This document shows, piece after piece, positions 52,454 to 52,559 of a stretch of DNA of 52,559 nt. Position numbers and translations under genes: made by a program. How positions within the stretch are numbered: the stretch's first letter is position 1; each line of letters begins with the position of its first letter. Below the pieces are notes generated by a model, which saw nothing but the letters and a program-made list of their open reading frames with translations, was not told the DNA's origin and searched no databases. The stretch is from JBEKIK01 sp050013075. Lineage in GTDB: Bacteria > Planctomycetota > Planctomycetia > Pirellulales > Thermoguttaceae. The stretch is from positions 1-52,559 of the forward strand of contig JBEKFZ010000021.1 in NCBI GenBank assembly GCA_050013075.1, written 5' to 3'.

Positions 52454-52559
52454 TCACATTTCCCATCCAGCAGCCAGTTCGGCCGGCTTGAGATGGCGCA
52501 ACATACGGTGAATCATGCACACGAGGATCATCGCTTCACTGCTCTCGGTCAGTTCTTCG
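52454..52559 (-). mobile_element. IS5-family DDE transposase, C-terminal fragment
   Basis: Partial gene running off the right edge. The readable end, 'EELTESSEAMILVCMIHRMLRHL', matches the C-terminus of IS5/IS1182-type DDE transposases, which usually end '...DYE-x-L-x-x-S-x-x-x-I-x-x-x-x-I-R-L-M-L-x-R-L'. The IS end probably lies at about 52437-52453 (GAACGTGTTTGGAAAG). It appears inserted into the MITE-like repeat at 52320-52436, within or next to a CTAA target as IS5 elements prefer. Confidence 0.75.

Overview
The window reads as a stretch of a planctomycete-like (PVC-type) bacterial chromosome, roughly 55% GC by eye. The assignment rests on protein style (long secreted proteins of unknown function, Tmtc-like TPR membrane proteins, a beta-solenoid with GGDDxY repeats), on many dispersed palindromic repeats between and inside genes, and on the mixture of pathways. 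NfnAB-like, 2-hydroxyglutaryl-CoA-dehydratase-like and selenocysteine genes point to anaerobic or microaerobic metabolism. The taxon is an inference; no rRNA is present.

Layout. (1) 1-11.8 kb, + strand: a type IV pilus / type II secretion assembly cluster (pilM end, pilN, pilO, pilP-like, secretin, TPR lipoprotein), then a histidine kinase, response regulator and STAS protein, then the PilB/GspE ATPase and PilC/GspF platform protein. (2) 12-23.9 kb: nucleoside hydrolase, a terpenoid-cyclase-fold secreted protein, a beta-solenoid protein, an RlmM-like methyltransferase, a dead transposase, a radical SAM protein, a large CARDB/IPT-type secreted protein and a charged low-complexity protein. (3) 23.9-28.8 kb: Mfd and a PpiC-type foldase. 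(4) 28.9-34.4 kb: a tandem duplication of a Tmtc-like/TPR gene plus a 5-formyltetrahydrofolate cyclo-ligase gene; one cyclo-ligase copy is truncated. (5) 34.6-38.4 kb: secreted GH2 beta-galactosidase with a C-terminal CBM32-type domain. (6) 38.4-40.7 kb: nfnA/nfnB-type pair. (7) 40.8-48.5 kb, - strand: the selenium region, described next. (8) 48.7-52.2 kb: an HgdC-type activase and a fused double HgdB-type protein. (9) The right edge: the end of an IS5-type transposase.

Main discovery. The - strand holds two genes, and a likely decayed third copy, interrupted by an in-frame UGA in a conserved context (FEYG-UGA-Gxx-C-x-YSWRVP). A perfect or near-perfect 17-19 nt hairpin with a [U/C]GG loop starts 13-14 nt after each UGA, as expected of a bacterial SECIS element. 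Reading UGA as selenocysteine joins two ORFs of identical frame into a 574-residue membrane protein (40818-42542) and extends its neighbour to 613 residues (42863-44704). A complete tRNA-Sec(UCA) gene (46654-46749) and a selD gene (46882-48525) lie immediately upstream on the same strand. I do not recognise a described selenoprotein family with this motif. selA and selB are not in the window and should be elsewhere in the genome.

A second theme is repeat traffic. At least seven families of short palindromic or simple repeats occur. Some lie inside coding regions and add peptide (the linker of the double HgdB protein, the same loop of both Tmtc-like paralogues, the C-terminus of the SelD fusion).
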